Source: Parvicella sp964387945 (lineage in GTDB: Bacteria; Bacteroidota; Bacteroidia; Flavobacteriales_D; Parvicellaceae). Taken from it: DNA of 64,000 bases. The DNA lies in the NCBI GenBank assembly GCA_964387945.1, contig CAYLYX010000013.1, forward strand, positions 1 through 64,000, written 5' to 3'. Positions 56,784 through 64,000 of the stretch are shown here, one piece after another (the first letter of the stretch is position 1; every line of letters starts with the position of its first letter). Both the position numbers and the translations under genes were made by a program. Below the pieces are notes generated by a model. It searched no databases. It was not told where the DNA came from and saw nothing but the letters and a program-made list of their open reading frames with translations.

Positions 56784-57722
56784 TTGAATTCATCAGACCG
56801 CATATTATTCAAACACCTGCAATCAAAAGTTGCTGAAAAGCTTCGGGAGATTTATCCTGAGATAAACGAAGACATGCAAGAGTGGAAAGGCGAGGAAATC
56901 GCTCTATTTCGTGAAGAACTGCAGCAAAAAGTTCAAGGAACAATAAGCGAAAAGTGGTTTTATACCCACATCAAAAACGAACAGGATAAGCTACCACGTG
57001 TGGATACGTTAAACCTTTTTTCGCAGTATATTGGTTTAAACAGTTGGAGCGCATTTACACATCAATTTTCAAGTCATGAGCGTACGGCTGAATCAACGGA
57101 TCGAAGCAATCAGCAAATCACAATGCCTAAGCCAGAACGAAAGAGAGGTTTGTATATTTTGATGGCTTTGGTAACTATCGGTTTAGTCATGTATTTTAGT
57201 TTTGATACGGAGAAAGAAATTCACTACAAAATATGTTTCATTGACAAGCATACCCACCTACCTGTGGCAGATTCTTTCCTGGAAATAAAGATGATAAAAG
57301 GTGACGAAACACCTATGTTTTTTCCATTGAAGTCAAGCTGTATTAGCGGAGTGGGTGGAGAAGTTGACTTTATTGTGAAAGGAAGATTTTATAAGCCGCT
57401 ACACGTCAAAAGAAAGATCAACAGTACAACGTACGAAGAGTCAATTTTTCTAGAACCGGATGATTACTCCATGATTTTGCATCTCTTTGCCAACTCTCAA
57501 GTGGAAGACTGGAAGGAGCGAAGAAATCAACTATCTGAAATGCTTCACGAAAACCTAAAAGCTTACGAAATTAGCAAGGATGGTTTTACAATAGACGTGC
57601 TAACGAAGGATGAGTTTATCAATAAAATGACCATACCGACCAAAGTCCTAAAGAAAGTAGCCATTGTTCATACAGAGTATGATGGAGATAAAATGTCGTT
57701 AATTAAGTTCACCCAAGAATGA
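56784..57722 (+). CDS. Membrane-anchored protein with Bacteroidota-type N-terminal domain
   Basis: This is a 312-residue protein. The N-terminal domain (about 1-100) has the pattern L-S-E-K-W-F-Y-type helix (TISEKWFYTHIKNEQDKLPR) followed by VDTLNLFSQYIGLNSWSAF. I have seen this layout (helix, then P-x-x-D/T-TLN-x-[LF]-x-x-[YF]-x-G-[YFL]-x-[SN]-W-x-x-F) at the N-terminus of many Bacteroidota membrane proteins; it may bind DNA or protein. A single membrane helix follows (about 122-140: GLYILMALVTIGLVMYF), then an extracytoplasmic part with two Cys (YKICFID, SSCISG). The TTG start at 56784 fits both promoter and domain. The stop overlaps the next gene by four bases. Confidence 0.7.
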   Translation: MNSSDRILFKHLQSKVAEKLREIYPEINEDMQEWKGEEIALFREELQQKVQGTISEKWFYTHIKNEQDKLPRVDTLNLFSQYIGLNSWSAFTHQFSSHERTAESTDRSNQQITMPKPERKRGLYILMALVTIGLVMYFSFDTEKEIHYKICFIDKHTHLPVADSFLEIKMIKGDETPMFFPLKSSCISGVGGEVDFIVKGRFYKPLHVKRKINSTTYEESIFLEPDDYSMILHLFANSQVEDWKERRNQLSEMLHENLKAYEISKDGFTIDVLTKDEFINKMTIPTKVLKKVAIVHTEYDGDKMSLIKFTQE

Positions 57723-58273
57723 GAATAGCAGGGATGACATATCGTTCGTGGATTTACCTCTTAAGTTTAGTTGTCTTTTTAGGGTGTGCTGAAGGTTCAT
57801 CAGAAGACCAGAGTGATGCAAAAGAAGAGATGGCAGGTGAGCAGGCAGAGAACACAGAAGAGGAAGCCAGTGCGGCTGTTCAAAACGCTGAAGAAAATAG
57901 CAAAAAGGAAAGTAAATTAGTCGTTAAAAAATGGAAAAGCAAAGCCAAGCAGCAGTTGCAATCTATGGAAGATTTGTTGCTGATTCTTCAGGATACTACG
58001 CTAGATCCAGCATTTAGGATTGAGATTGAAAAGGAATTAAGTTTACTTTATTCTAATCAAGATTCCGTACTGTACGAACTCATGTCCAAAGACATTAACT
58101 TTAAGAACTTCAAAGCACTAGAGTTGGAGAATGGAGACACCTTATCATTATCCTTCAAGAATAAAAAGGATGGGCTGAAGGCTAAGTTTGTAGTTGTATC
58201 TGAAGCAAAGGACTTTGGAGGAACAACCGAGGTGATTGAGCAATTACGGATTATTTCTATCCAATCAGAATAG
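57719..58273 (+). CDS. Hydrophilic lipoprotein coupled to the receptor-like protein
   Basis: This 184-residue protein has a lipoprotein signal (WIYLLSLVVFLGC, Cys near residue 23; the ATG at 57734 is an alternative start). The mature part begins with an acidic Glu/Ser/Ala-rich stretch (about 25-60), then a basic segment KKWKSKAKQQLQSMEDLLLIL, and ends with a beta-like LSLSFKNKKDGLKAKFVVV. No family recognised. The ATGA overlap means it is translated together with the membrane-anchored protein, and it is likely its periplasmic partner. Confidence 0.65.
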   Translation: MRIAGMTYRSWIYLLSLVVFLGCAEGSSEDQSDAKEEMAGEQAENTEEEASAAVQNAEENSKKESKLVVKKWKSKAKQQLQSMEDLLLILQDTTLDPAFRIEIEKELSLLYSNQDSVLYELMSKDINFKNFKALELENGDTLSLSFKNKKDGLKAKFVVVSEAKDFGGTTEVIEQLRIISIQSE

Positions 58274-58376
58274 AAAAGACTCTGATATCCAAGAGAATAA
58301 AGTCAGGAATAACTGATTTTTATCAGCTCTCGCGTGTTTTTCGTATAGAAATCAAAGGATCAACAAGAGTTCTTTC

Positions 58377-58384
58377 TAATTTTG
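58377..58384 (+). promoter_or_regulatory. -7 box of the large lipoprotein gene
   Basis: TAATTTTG matches TAnnTTTG, 19 bases before the ATG at 58404. The 130-base gap also has a tiny CTGAT-TTTT-ATCAG hairpin (58313-58326) of doubtful meaning. Confidence 0.5.
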
Positions 58385-58403
58385 TCCTATCAAAAACTGA
58401 TAA

Positions 58404-60017
58404 ATGAAAAAGAACACAATTCAACTAACGCTATTCGTGCTGCTTATGCTCTCACTGATAGCAAGTTGTAAAAAGTACGACCCCGCAAAGCTAACATCAA
58501 CAGCCTGGACTCCGAATTTAGCCGTTCCTCTTGCTCACGGGCATTTCACTGTTTATGATATCCTAGCAAGAACAGATAGTAATGATGTAGTGGTTATCGA
58601 TCCAAGTACTGGACTTATTGCATTGGTTTATCGTGGCGAGATTGTTTCTTACGAGGCAGATGATTTGGTGGATATGCAGGACTATTCTACTTCAGTGAGC
58701 TTGGGTGATGCGGACTATTCGATTGGAGTGTCTGGAAGCTACACAGGAACTTCTTCTGGAAGTCAGTCCAATGAGGTTAATCCAACCTTAAATAGTGGTG
58801 TTGAGCTATATACAACTACCTTTAAACAAGGCACGATGAACATTAACATCACAACTGATTTAGCGCATGATGTTGATGTTACAATTACGATCCCTGATTT
58901 ACTGGAAGGAGGAGTAACTCCTTTTACGCGAACAATTACTTTGTCCTACAGTGGGTCAGTTCCACAAAGTGGTAACCAATCTGTTGATTTAACAGCTGCC
59001 ATGATGGATTTTACAAATGGGGGAAGTTCTTTTAATGAATTCGATATCCAGACCGATGTAACCATTTCTGGAACTGGGCAACCGATTACCGGAACCGAGT
59101 CAGTAGATGTTCAGTTTGACTTTGTGGGGCTGGAGTTTGAAAAGTGTACAGGATACTTCGGACAGCAGTCCATAGCCGTAGGCAATGATTCCATTTTGCT
59201 TAAAATTTTTGATAACGAACCTGATGGTTATTTTGAACTTCTTGACCCGAGAGTAAGATTTACAGTAACTAATGAGTTCGGAATCCCGTCTGAGATTTCA
59301 TTGGCCAATTTAATGACAATTGAGCAATCAACAGGTAATACATTTGTTTTAGGAGGATATCCTTCTACAATAGACGTGTCTGCTCCTTCTTCAATGGGGC
59401 AGAGTACTACAACAATCCTCGAACTGAATCAGGGAAATACCACCAACATGGCTACGGTTATTACGCCTACGCCTCAGTGGTTTTATTTTGAAGGTAATGC
59501 TACCTCAAATCCTGATGGAAACATAGGGACTAATTTCTTGGTTGATACGAGTGTTTTAAGAGTAGATGTAGAGGTAGAAATGCCAATGGAAGGATTTGCT
59601 TATGGATTCTCAGTTTCAGACACCATTGAGTTTTCATTTAGCGAGGATGTAAATTACATCGAAAGTTTGATGTTTAGAATTAACGTAGACAATGGGTTTC
59701 CGGTTGAGCTTTTAGGAGAGGCAGCTGTGTTAGACTCCAACAAGAATGTGCTCTTCTATCTATGGGATTCACCAGAAAATGTGATCGAGTCTGCTCCGGT
59801 TGATGCCAATGGCAGGGTGACTGAGTCTTTTCAAAAAATTACAGATGTTTATTTGGGGGAATCAGAAATTGCTCAAATGAGCGATGCTGCTTACCTTGTA
59901 ATAGGCGGTGTAGCACAGTCTTTAGAAGGTCCATCCGGACAAATTGTTAAGTTATTTGAGGACTACGTGATTGATCTAAAGGTTGGGATGCAAGTTCAAG
60001 GAAGTATTGATTTATAG
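58404..60017 (+). CDS. Large beta-rich lipoprotein of unknown function
   Basis: This 537-residue protein has a lipoprotein signal (FVLLMLSLIASC, Cys22, then KKYDPAK). The mature part is beta-rich with many Ser, Thr, Gly and Asp residues: a conserved-looking opening WTPNLAVPLAHGHFTVYDILAR, repeats such as VSGSYTGTSSGSQSNEVNP and MNINITTDLAHDVDVTITIP, and a closing QGSIDL. It resembles surface or periplasmic lipoproteins paired with DUF5723-type barrels, but I cannot name a family. The next gene starts two bases downstream, so the pair is co-translated. Confidence 0.7.
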   Translation: MKKNTIQLTLFVLLMLSLIASCKKYDPAKLTSTAWTPNLAVPLAHGHFTVYDILARTDSNDVVVIDPSTGLIALVYRGEIVSYEADDLVDMQDYSTSVSLGDADYSIGVSGSYTGTSSGSQSNEVNPTLNSGVELYTTTFKQGTMNINITTDLAHDVDVTITIPDLLEGGVTPFTRTITLSYSGSVPQSGNQSVDLTAAMMDFTNGGSSFNEFDIQTDVTISGTGQPITGTESVDVQFDFVGLEFEKCTGYFGQQSIAVGNDSILLKIFDNEPDGYFELLDPRVRFTVTNEFGIPSEISLANLMTIEQSTGNTFVLGGYPSTIDVSAPSSMGQSTTTILELNQGNTTNMATVITPTPQWFYFEGNATSNPDGNIGTNFLVDTSVLRVDVEVEMPMEGFAYGFSVSDTIEFSFSEDVNYIESLMFRINVDNGFPVELLGEAAVLDSNKNVLFYLWDSPENVIESAPVDANGRVTESFQKITDVYLGESEIAQMSDAAYLVIGGVAQSLEGPSGQIVKLFEDYVIDLKVGMQVQGSIDL

Positions 60018-60019
60018 GA

Positions 60020-61384
60020 ATGAGGCGTATGAAAAATTTAAAGAAAATAATGTTGTTGCTTCTTGTTTTAGTCGGTGGAAGCTGTTGGTCACAAGAAGAT
60101 TTTTTATTGTATAGCTTTGATAATCTGCCGCAGGGTCATTATGTAAATCCTGCCTATCGGATTTCCTCGAAGTCGTTCACCACGTTACCGTTGTCCAATA
60201 CTTATCTAGGGGCAAGTCACTCAGGTTTTAAGCTCAAGAATCTAGTGGTGATTCGTCCAGATGACTCATTAGAGCTAAGACCAGATATTGCAATTGATAA
60301 AATGGCAGACCTGAATTATGTCAAGGCAAGTATCAATAATGAAATTTTAGGACTTGGTTTTAAAGCAGGAGAGTCTTATATCAGCTTCTCGTGTCAGCAT
60401 AAAACCAACTTTCGATTCATGTACCCCAAAGATTTATTCAGACTAGCATTTGAAGGGAACGGAAGTTCTTTACTTGGTGAACGAGCCAGTATGGATGGTT
60501 TTGGTATTGACCTGTTGTCTTACCTAGAATTTGCTGTTGGTTTTAACCGAAAGTTTGGCGATAAATTCACCTTTGGTGGACGGTTAAAATATATTCAAGG
60601 ATTAGGGACAGTTTACACAAAGCACAGTCAACTTGGTTTACATACAGACGAAACCACGTTTGATTTGACGTTGGACGGTCAGTTAACGGTTAACTCATCG
60701 AACACAGCCATTATGTTGGATAGCAATTTTACGGGGCTGCAAATACAGGATTTCACCTCTTTTCCAAATCACGGAATGGGACTCGACCTTGGAGGAGTTT
60801 ATGAACTGAATGAAAAACTGTCGTTATCTGCTAGTGTTCTAGACTTAGGTGTCATCAAGTGGAATTCCAATGTGAGCAACTACTCTTCAGACAGTGTGAG
60901 TTTTACCTTCAAAGGAGTTGATATTAATGAGTTTTTGTCAGATAGTTCAGATGTCCTAAAATCCATTGAAGATAGCCTTACAGGTTTATTTGGATACACT
61001 TCAAACGGAGAGAGTTTTACAACCCCTCTGTTTACCCGAATTTATATCGGAGCGAGTTATCAACTTACCGAAAAATTTGGAGTAGGAGCAAATTGGTACA
61101 GTGAGTTTATCCACAGAAGATACCGTGGAGCTTTAACCCTTTCTGGAAATGTAGAAATCAAGAACTGGTTCCAAGCTGGAATCAACTATACTTACTATTC
61201 CAGAGACTACTTTAACATTGGTCTTGGCTTTTCTATTAGCGGAGGTCCTATCCAGTTTTATGCGATCTCAGACAACCTTTTGGGAATGTTTGTTCCTCAA
61301 GCTAATAAAAACTGGCATACAAGGTTCGGTATTAACTTCCTGATGGGGTGGAGAGAGAAAGAGCAACGAGCTAGTATGGACTAG
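60020..61384 (+). CDS. DUF5723-family outer-membrane protein
   Basis: This 454-residue protein has a signal peptide (KNLKKIMLLLLVLVGGSCW, cleavage before QED; start ATG 60020, or 60029). The mature part starts LYSFDNLPQGHYVNPAYRIS and has the repeating strand pattern of a PorV/FadL-like barrel (FGVGANWYSEFIHRRYRGAL, FQAGINYTYYSRDYFNIGLG), characteristic of DUF5723. It is partnered with the lipoprotein encoded two bases upstream. Its 3' end overlaps the convergent membrane-protein gene by 14 bases. Confidence 0.85.
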   Translation: MRRMKNLKKIMLLLLVLVGGSCWSQEDFLLYSFDNLPQGHYVNPAYRISSKSFTTLPLSNTYLGASHSGFKLKNLVVIRPDDSLELRPDIAIDKMADLNYVKASINNEILGLGFKAGESYISFSCQHKTNFRFMYPKDLFRLAFEGNGSSLLGERASMDGFGIDLLSYLEFAVGFNRKFGDKFTFGGRLKYIQGLGTVYTKHSQLGLHTDETTFDLTLDGQLTVNSSNTAIMLDSNFTGLQIQDFTSFPNHGMGLDLGGVYELNEKLSLSASVLDLGVIKWNSNVSNYSSDSVSFTFKGVDINEFLSDSSDVLKSIEDSLTGLFGYTSNGESFTTPLFTRIYIGASYQLTEKFGVGANWYSEFIHRRYRGALTLSGNVEIKNWFQAGINYTYYSRDYFNIGLGFSISGGPIQFYAISDNLLGMFVPQANKNWHTRFGINFLMGWREKEQRASMD

Positions 61385-62912
61385 AAAATTTTAGGAGTTG
61401 AGTAAAATCATCTTCATAGACAATTTCTCCATTATTATAAGCTTTCTCGTAGAGCTTTGTAGCGAGTGTGTCGCTCGGGTCCAACACGTACTTTCCAACG
61501 ATAAGTAAGTAATCCACATTTAGTTCCTGTCCGATACATGAGAATTGATCCGACTGGGAGGAGCGAATGCATTCTTCGTAAGGCGCTTTGTAAATCAAGG
61601 GGAAATAATCTTGACGAGCTGAAGTGTTCTCCAGAATCAAAACTTGTTTGTCCGAAGTACCCATAAGATTAGAAATGTGAAAATCGTCCCAAACTAGCGA
61701 ATTGAATACAGGATAAATCACACTATTATTGTCTATGTGGTCAGTTGCTGCAATCATTGATTTAGCATGACCGTTGAGCATCTTCCAGTAAGGTAAATTG
61801 CAACTAACCTGAAAAACTAAGAGGCCAATTCCTGCTGCTGCAGAAAGAATAGAAAGAGCTTTGTTTGATGCAACTACGTGGGTGGCACCAACTAGCACGA
61901 ATAACCAGAAAATATACTCAATTCTTACCGAAAAAACAGAAGCGTAACCAACCGAGTCAGGTAACGTAAAATAAAGGAACAAGAAAACCAGTGCGGCTAA
62001 TGGTAGTGACCAATTCTTCTTGCTTTCTTTTCGAGAGATCGAAAAAATAAATAACATCAGGATCAGTCCTAAAACAACTAACTTGATCCAATTGATGAGT
62101 GTGCCTTGTTCTGCATCTTCGGGTTTAATAACAATGGAAAAACCAGAGGTAAGACGTGAGATTAATTCGGAGGTTTCAAGCCAGTTGTATTCAGATTGCC
62201 TCGAACCCATAAACAGCAGCGTAAGCAACAAACCAGGTGAAGCGGACAACAATATGAATAATCCATGTTTGAGTTGCTTTTTGCTCCAATGCTGTTTTTT
62301 CCATTCCATCAAGATGTCGATGAACAGGTACAGTCCAGCAAAGAAAAAAGGAATGACATGAGAGCAATAGGTCAAGAGAAGCAACAAGCCAAAAGCAATG
62401 TACTTGTAGACAGACCACCCATTTGCTTTGAAACGGTCATAAAACCCAAGTGTCCACAAGGCAAAGGAGGCTGCAAAAATAAAGTTGTAGAACCCACTGA
62501 AAAAGAGGTAGGAATAAACAAAAGGAAAGAGCAAAAAAGGAAAGGTTTTTGTTTTTGTGGGTTGTGCATTGCTCCAAAAAAACATTCCTGAAATCAGCAG
62601 GATAATGTGGAATAGATGGAAAATTTTGAGCGCAATAACTCCAGAAAAAAGCTGCTGTAATCCTCCCAAAATGAGGATCGTAAAATAGTTAGGAGTAAAG
62701 TTGTCATTGATTTCAAAAAAGGAGGAATAGAATCCCTTTTCACTTAGCAATTCGTAGGCAATTCGGGATGAGTAAAGGTGATTAGGACCATCCAGCGTGA
62801 TCAGGTAATCCATCGAAAAGATTGGAACACAAGCGATGAGACAACCAACAATGAATAGTACGAGTTGGATGAATGACCAAACGTTTTGTTTTTCTTTTGG
62901 ATCAGTAGTCAT
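61371..62912 (-). CDS. Polytopic membrane protein, possibly GT-C glycosyltransferase
   Basis: This 513-residue protein has about 11 membrane helices and a C-terminal soluble part (about 400-513). The first periplasmic loop has ITLDGPNHLYSSRIAYELL, whose Asp-Gly-Pro-x-His resembles the acidic-loop motif of GT-C enzymes, and a later FFEINDNFTPNYF segment. The C-terminal part (NSLVWDDFHISNLMGTSDKQVL and onward) resembles those of DUF-type sugar-transfer proteins. The assignment is tentative. It overlaps the RemB-like gene upstream by 11 bases and is therefore co-expressed with it. Confidence 0.6.
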   Translation of the reverse strand: MTTDPKEKQNVWSFIQLVLFIVGCLIACVPIFSMDYLITLDGPNHLYSSRIAYELLSEKGFYSSFFEINDNFTPNYFTILILGGLQQLFSGVIALKIFHLFHIILLISGMFFWSNAQPTKTKTFPFLLFPFVYSYLFFSGFYNFIFAASFALWTLGFYDRFKANGWSVYKYIAFGLLLLLTYCSHVIPFFFAGLYLFIDILMEWKKQHWSKKQLKHGLFILLSASPGLLLTLLFMGSRQSEYNWLETSELISRLTSGFSIVIKPEDAEQGTLINWIKLVVLGLILMLFIFSISRKESKKNWSLPLAALVFLFLYFTLPDSVGYASVFSVRIEYIFWLFVLVGATHVVASNKALSILSAAAGIGLLVFQVSCNLPYWKMLNGHAKSMIAATDHIDNNSVIYPVFNSLVWDDFHISNLMGTSDKQVLILENTSARQDYFPLIYKAPYEECIRSSQSDQFSCIGQELNVDYLLIVGKYVLDPSDTLATKLYEKAYNNGEIVYEDDFTQLLKFSSPY

Positions 62913-64000
62913 TGTAGGTGTTCCAGAGTGAAGTGCGTATACCAGCCTGAATTAAGTGAAATACTTCTGTTTGTCCGCTACTTCTATCCGTTCTAAGCGT
63001 ATAGTTTACAAATCCACGTAAATTAAGTTGGGGAAGAATGTTGTACGAAACATTTAATTGATTCCACCAAACAATATGTTGCTCGCCCTGTCCAATATAA
63101 TGGTCAAAGTCTCCATCGCGATTCGTATACGATTCAAAGATGTCGCCTCCATAATTAATTGATCCGCTATTCTTTCCGATGTCTTGATATTGTGTTTGTA
63201 GACGAAAAAACCAACGACTCTTCTGATAACGAATGATCTGAGTTACTTCATAAAAGTTTGCCCCGAGCGGATGTGCCAGAGATTGTCCCAAATGACCATA
63301 GTTGAGCACCGAGTACTTGTGCGCAAATGTGTAGGGTCGTGAGAAGTTATACTCCAATTGATAGGATAGCCCTTCGATGTTAGCTAAGTTAAAGGTTTTG
63401 AAACCAAATTGAATGCCATACTTGTTAGCCCACCAACCGTTATTTTCTCGAAATGCACTTAATAGAAACTCGTCAAACACAAGCTGAGAATACAGGGTAT
63501 ATTTGTCAAACATCGTGTAGCGCAAGGAACCTCCAAACAGCACGTTATCGTTAGAGCCGATAGCGTATTCAACAGGACGGAAAAAAATAATTGGATTCAG
63601 GTAATTGGGATCAAAATTTCGATTTCCGAGGGTGTCTTTTTGAGCAAAAATTACCGTTTCATAGAGTGTGAAGTTGAGATTTCTTAGAATGTTCCAACTT
63701 AGCTGATGACTGGTTACAAATTTTCTTTGAAAACCATTGTAATGATTGTCTACGTGCATGGCATACAAGTTAGTATAGCGCACATTCCAAAATGAACTCA
63801 TGATCCTGAAGAAAGGGTAGGGAGAGGCATTGTCAGAAAGAAGAAACGTACGGTATCCGTCACCCCAAAAGTGCTTGCCGTTACCTACGGTAAGATCAAA
63901 ATATTCATTGGGGGAGTAGTTCAAGTAGAACTCATAATGGTGAACAAAATCATTCCCTTGATTAATGCCTAATCCATTTACAGCTTCACGCATAAAAACA
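62902..64000 (-). CDS. RemB/Wzi-like outer-membrane barrel protein (5' end outside window)
   Basis: The frame is open to the right edge, so the N-terminus (signal peptide and first strands) is missing; at least 366 residues are here. The text NYSPNEYFDLTVGNGKHFWGDGYRT, then FFRIMSSFWNVRYTNLYAMH and repeated strand pairs fit the gliding motility RemB and capsule-assembly Wzi-type barrel proteins. It would have roughly 16-18 strands. It is transcribed with the polytopic protein downstream, perhaps as one surface-glycan unit. It does not end in an aromatic strand signal but in NTYNDY, compatible with an outer-membrane barrel. Confidence 0.75.
   Translation of the reverse strand, partial: VFMREAVNGLGINQGNDFVHHYEFYLNYSPNEYFDLTVGNGKHFWGDGYRTFLLSDNASPYPFFRIMSSFWNVRYTNLYAMHVDNHYNGFQRKFVTSHQLSWNILRNLNFTLYETVIFAQKDTLGNRNFDPNYLNPIIFFRPVEYAIGSNDNVLFGGSLRYTMFDKYTLYSQLVFDEFLLSAFRENNGWWANKYGIQFGFKTFNLANIEGLSYQLEYNFSRPYTFAHKYSVLNYGHLGQSLAHPLGANFYEVTQIIRYQKSRWFFRLQTQYQDIGKNSGSINYGGDIFESYTNRDGDFDHYIGQGEQHIVWWNQLNVSYNILPQLNLRGFVNYTLRTDRSSGQTEVFHLIQAGIRTSLWNTYNDY

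Noticed and set aside
62265..62591. Plus-strand frames within the polytopic membrane-protein gene
   Set aside because: The complement of hydrophobic-helix codons gives charged artefact proteins (Lys/Glu-rich); the minus-strand gene is better supported.
1..64000. tRNA, rRNA, CRISPR arrays, insertion sequences, prophage genes and riboswitches
   Set aside because: None seen: gene gaps are short, all are accounted for, and none shows cloverleaf, regular direct repeats or transposase remains.

Overview
The window looks like a piece of chromosome from a member of the Bacteroidota, most likely the order Flavobacteriales and possibly outside the classical Flavobacteriaceae. This rests on several things: intergenic matches to the Bacteroidota promoter (TTG, about 19-22 bases, TAnnTTTG); almost no Shine-Dalgarno sequences; a protein with a type IX secretion (Por) C-terminal signal; a RemB-like protein at the right edge; an FtsZ ending in NSFLHDNVD; a His-rich N-terminal extension on AtpB; and an F-ATPase cluster that stops at atpG. 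Placement below order is inference. I see no rRNA, tRNA, CRISPR array, insertion sequence, prophage or plasmid gene. Coding density is very high and no gene-free stretch exceeds 300 bases.

Layout. 1-6583: end of the division and cell-wall cluster (murC, ftsQ, ftsA, ftsZ), then a YqeY-like protein and an outer-membrane protein. 6654-9679: small lipoproteins, an acetyltransferase translationally linked to a LytTR response regulator, and trmB. 9723-14072: pepD, a TetR regulator with its operator plus an alpha/beta hydrolase, and a YbdG-like MscS channel. 14069-17248: three secreted proteins of unknown function and a MuiA-like DUF4139 protein. 17457-22350: a Wzz-like/O-antigen polymerase-like pair, a SpoIIE-type phosphatase, lpxD and a lipoprotein. 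22485-30449: ygiQ, an unknown three-gene operon, recJ, yajC, coaE, a CPBP protease and dusB. 30495-36721: cobalamin adenosyltransferase, a DUF2795 protein, an ArsC-like protein, an EamA transporter, a DUF2279 protein, menG/ubiE, a DUF1573 protein, and CoA-transferase genes scoA/scoB split by a four-helix-bundle gene. 36794-45277: a class A penicillin-binding protein and the F-ATPase genes atpZ-(small membrane protein)-atpB-E-F-H-A-G. 45360-55568: an Omp28-like T9SS cargo, a lipoprotein, bacilliredoxin, gatC, an acyltransferase, a 2H phosphoesterase, a flippase, a GT39-like enzyme, trpS and lysS. 55627-64000: a DUF4349 lipoprotein divergent from a membrane receptor-like protein plus lipoprotein, then a large lipoprotein plus DUF5723 outer-membrane protein, a polytopic membrane protein and a partial RemB/Wzi-like barrel.

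Most of the window is housekeeping. The less ordinary parts are: (i) the 56.6-61.4 kb region, where nested TTGTAAA/TTTACAA inverted repeats sit between divergent genes for membrane-anchored proteins of unknown function; (ii) the four-helix-bundle cassette interrupting scoA-scoB, bracketed by an 11-bp inverted repeat; (iii) -7 boxes only 4-6 bases from the start codon of several genes, suggesting leaderless mRNAs; (iv) tail-to-tail gene pairs whose stop codons overlap, four of them by exactly four bases; (v) a 13-bp hairpin between atpE and atpF; (vi) a CxxC...CxxC insert in the penicillin-binding protein. Promoter boxes also settle several start codons, because the longest open frame often begins inside the promoter.
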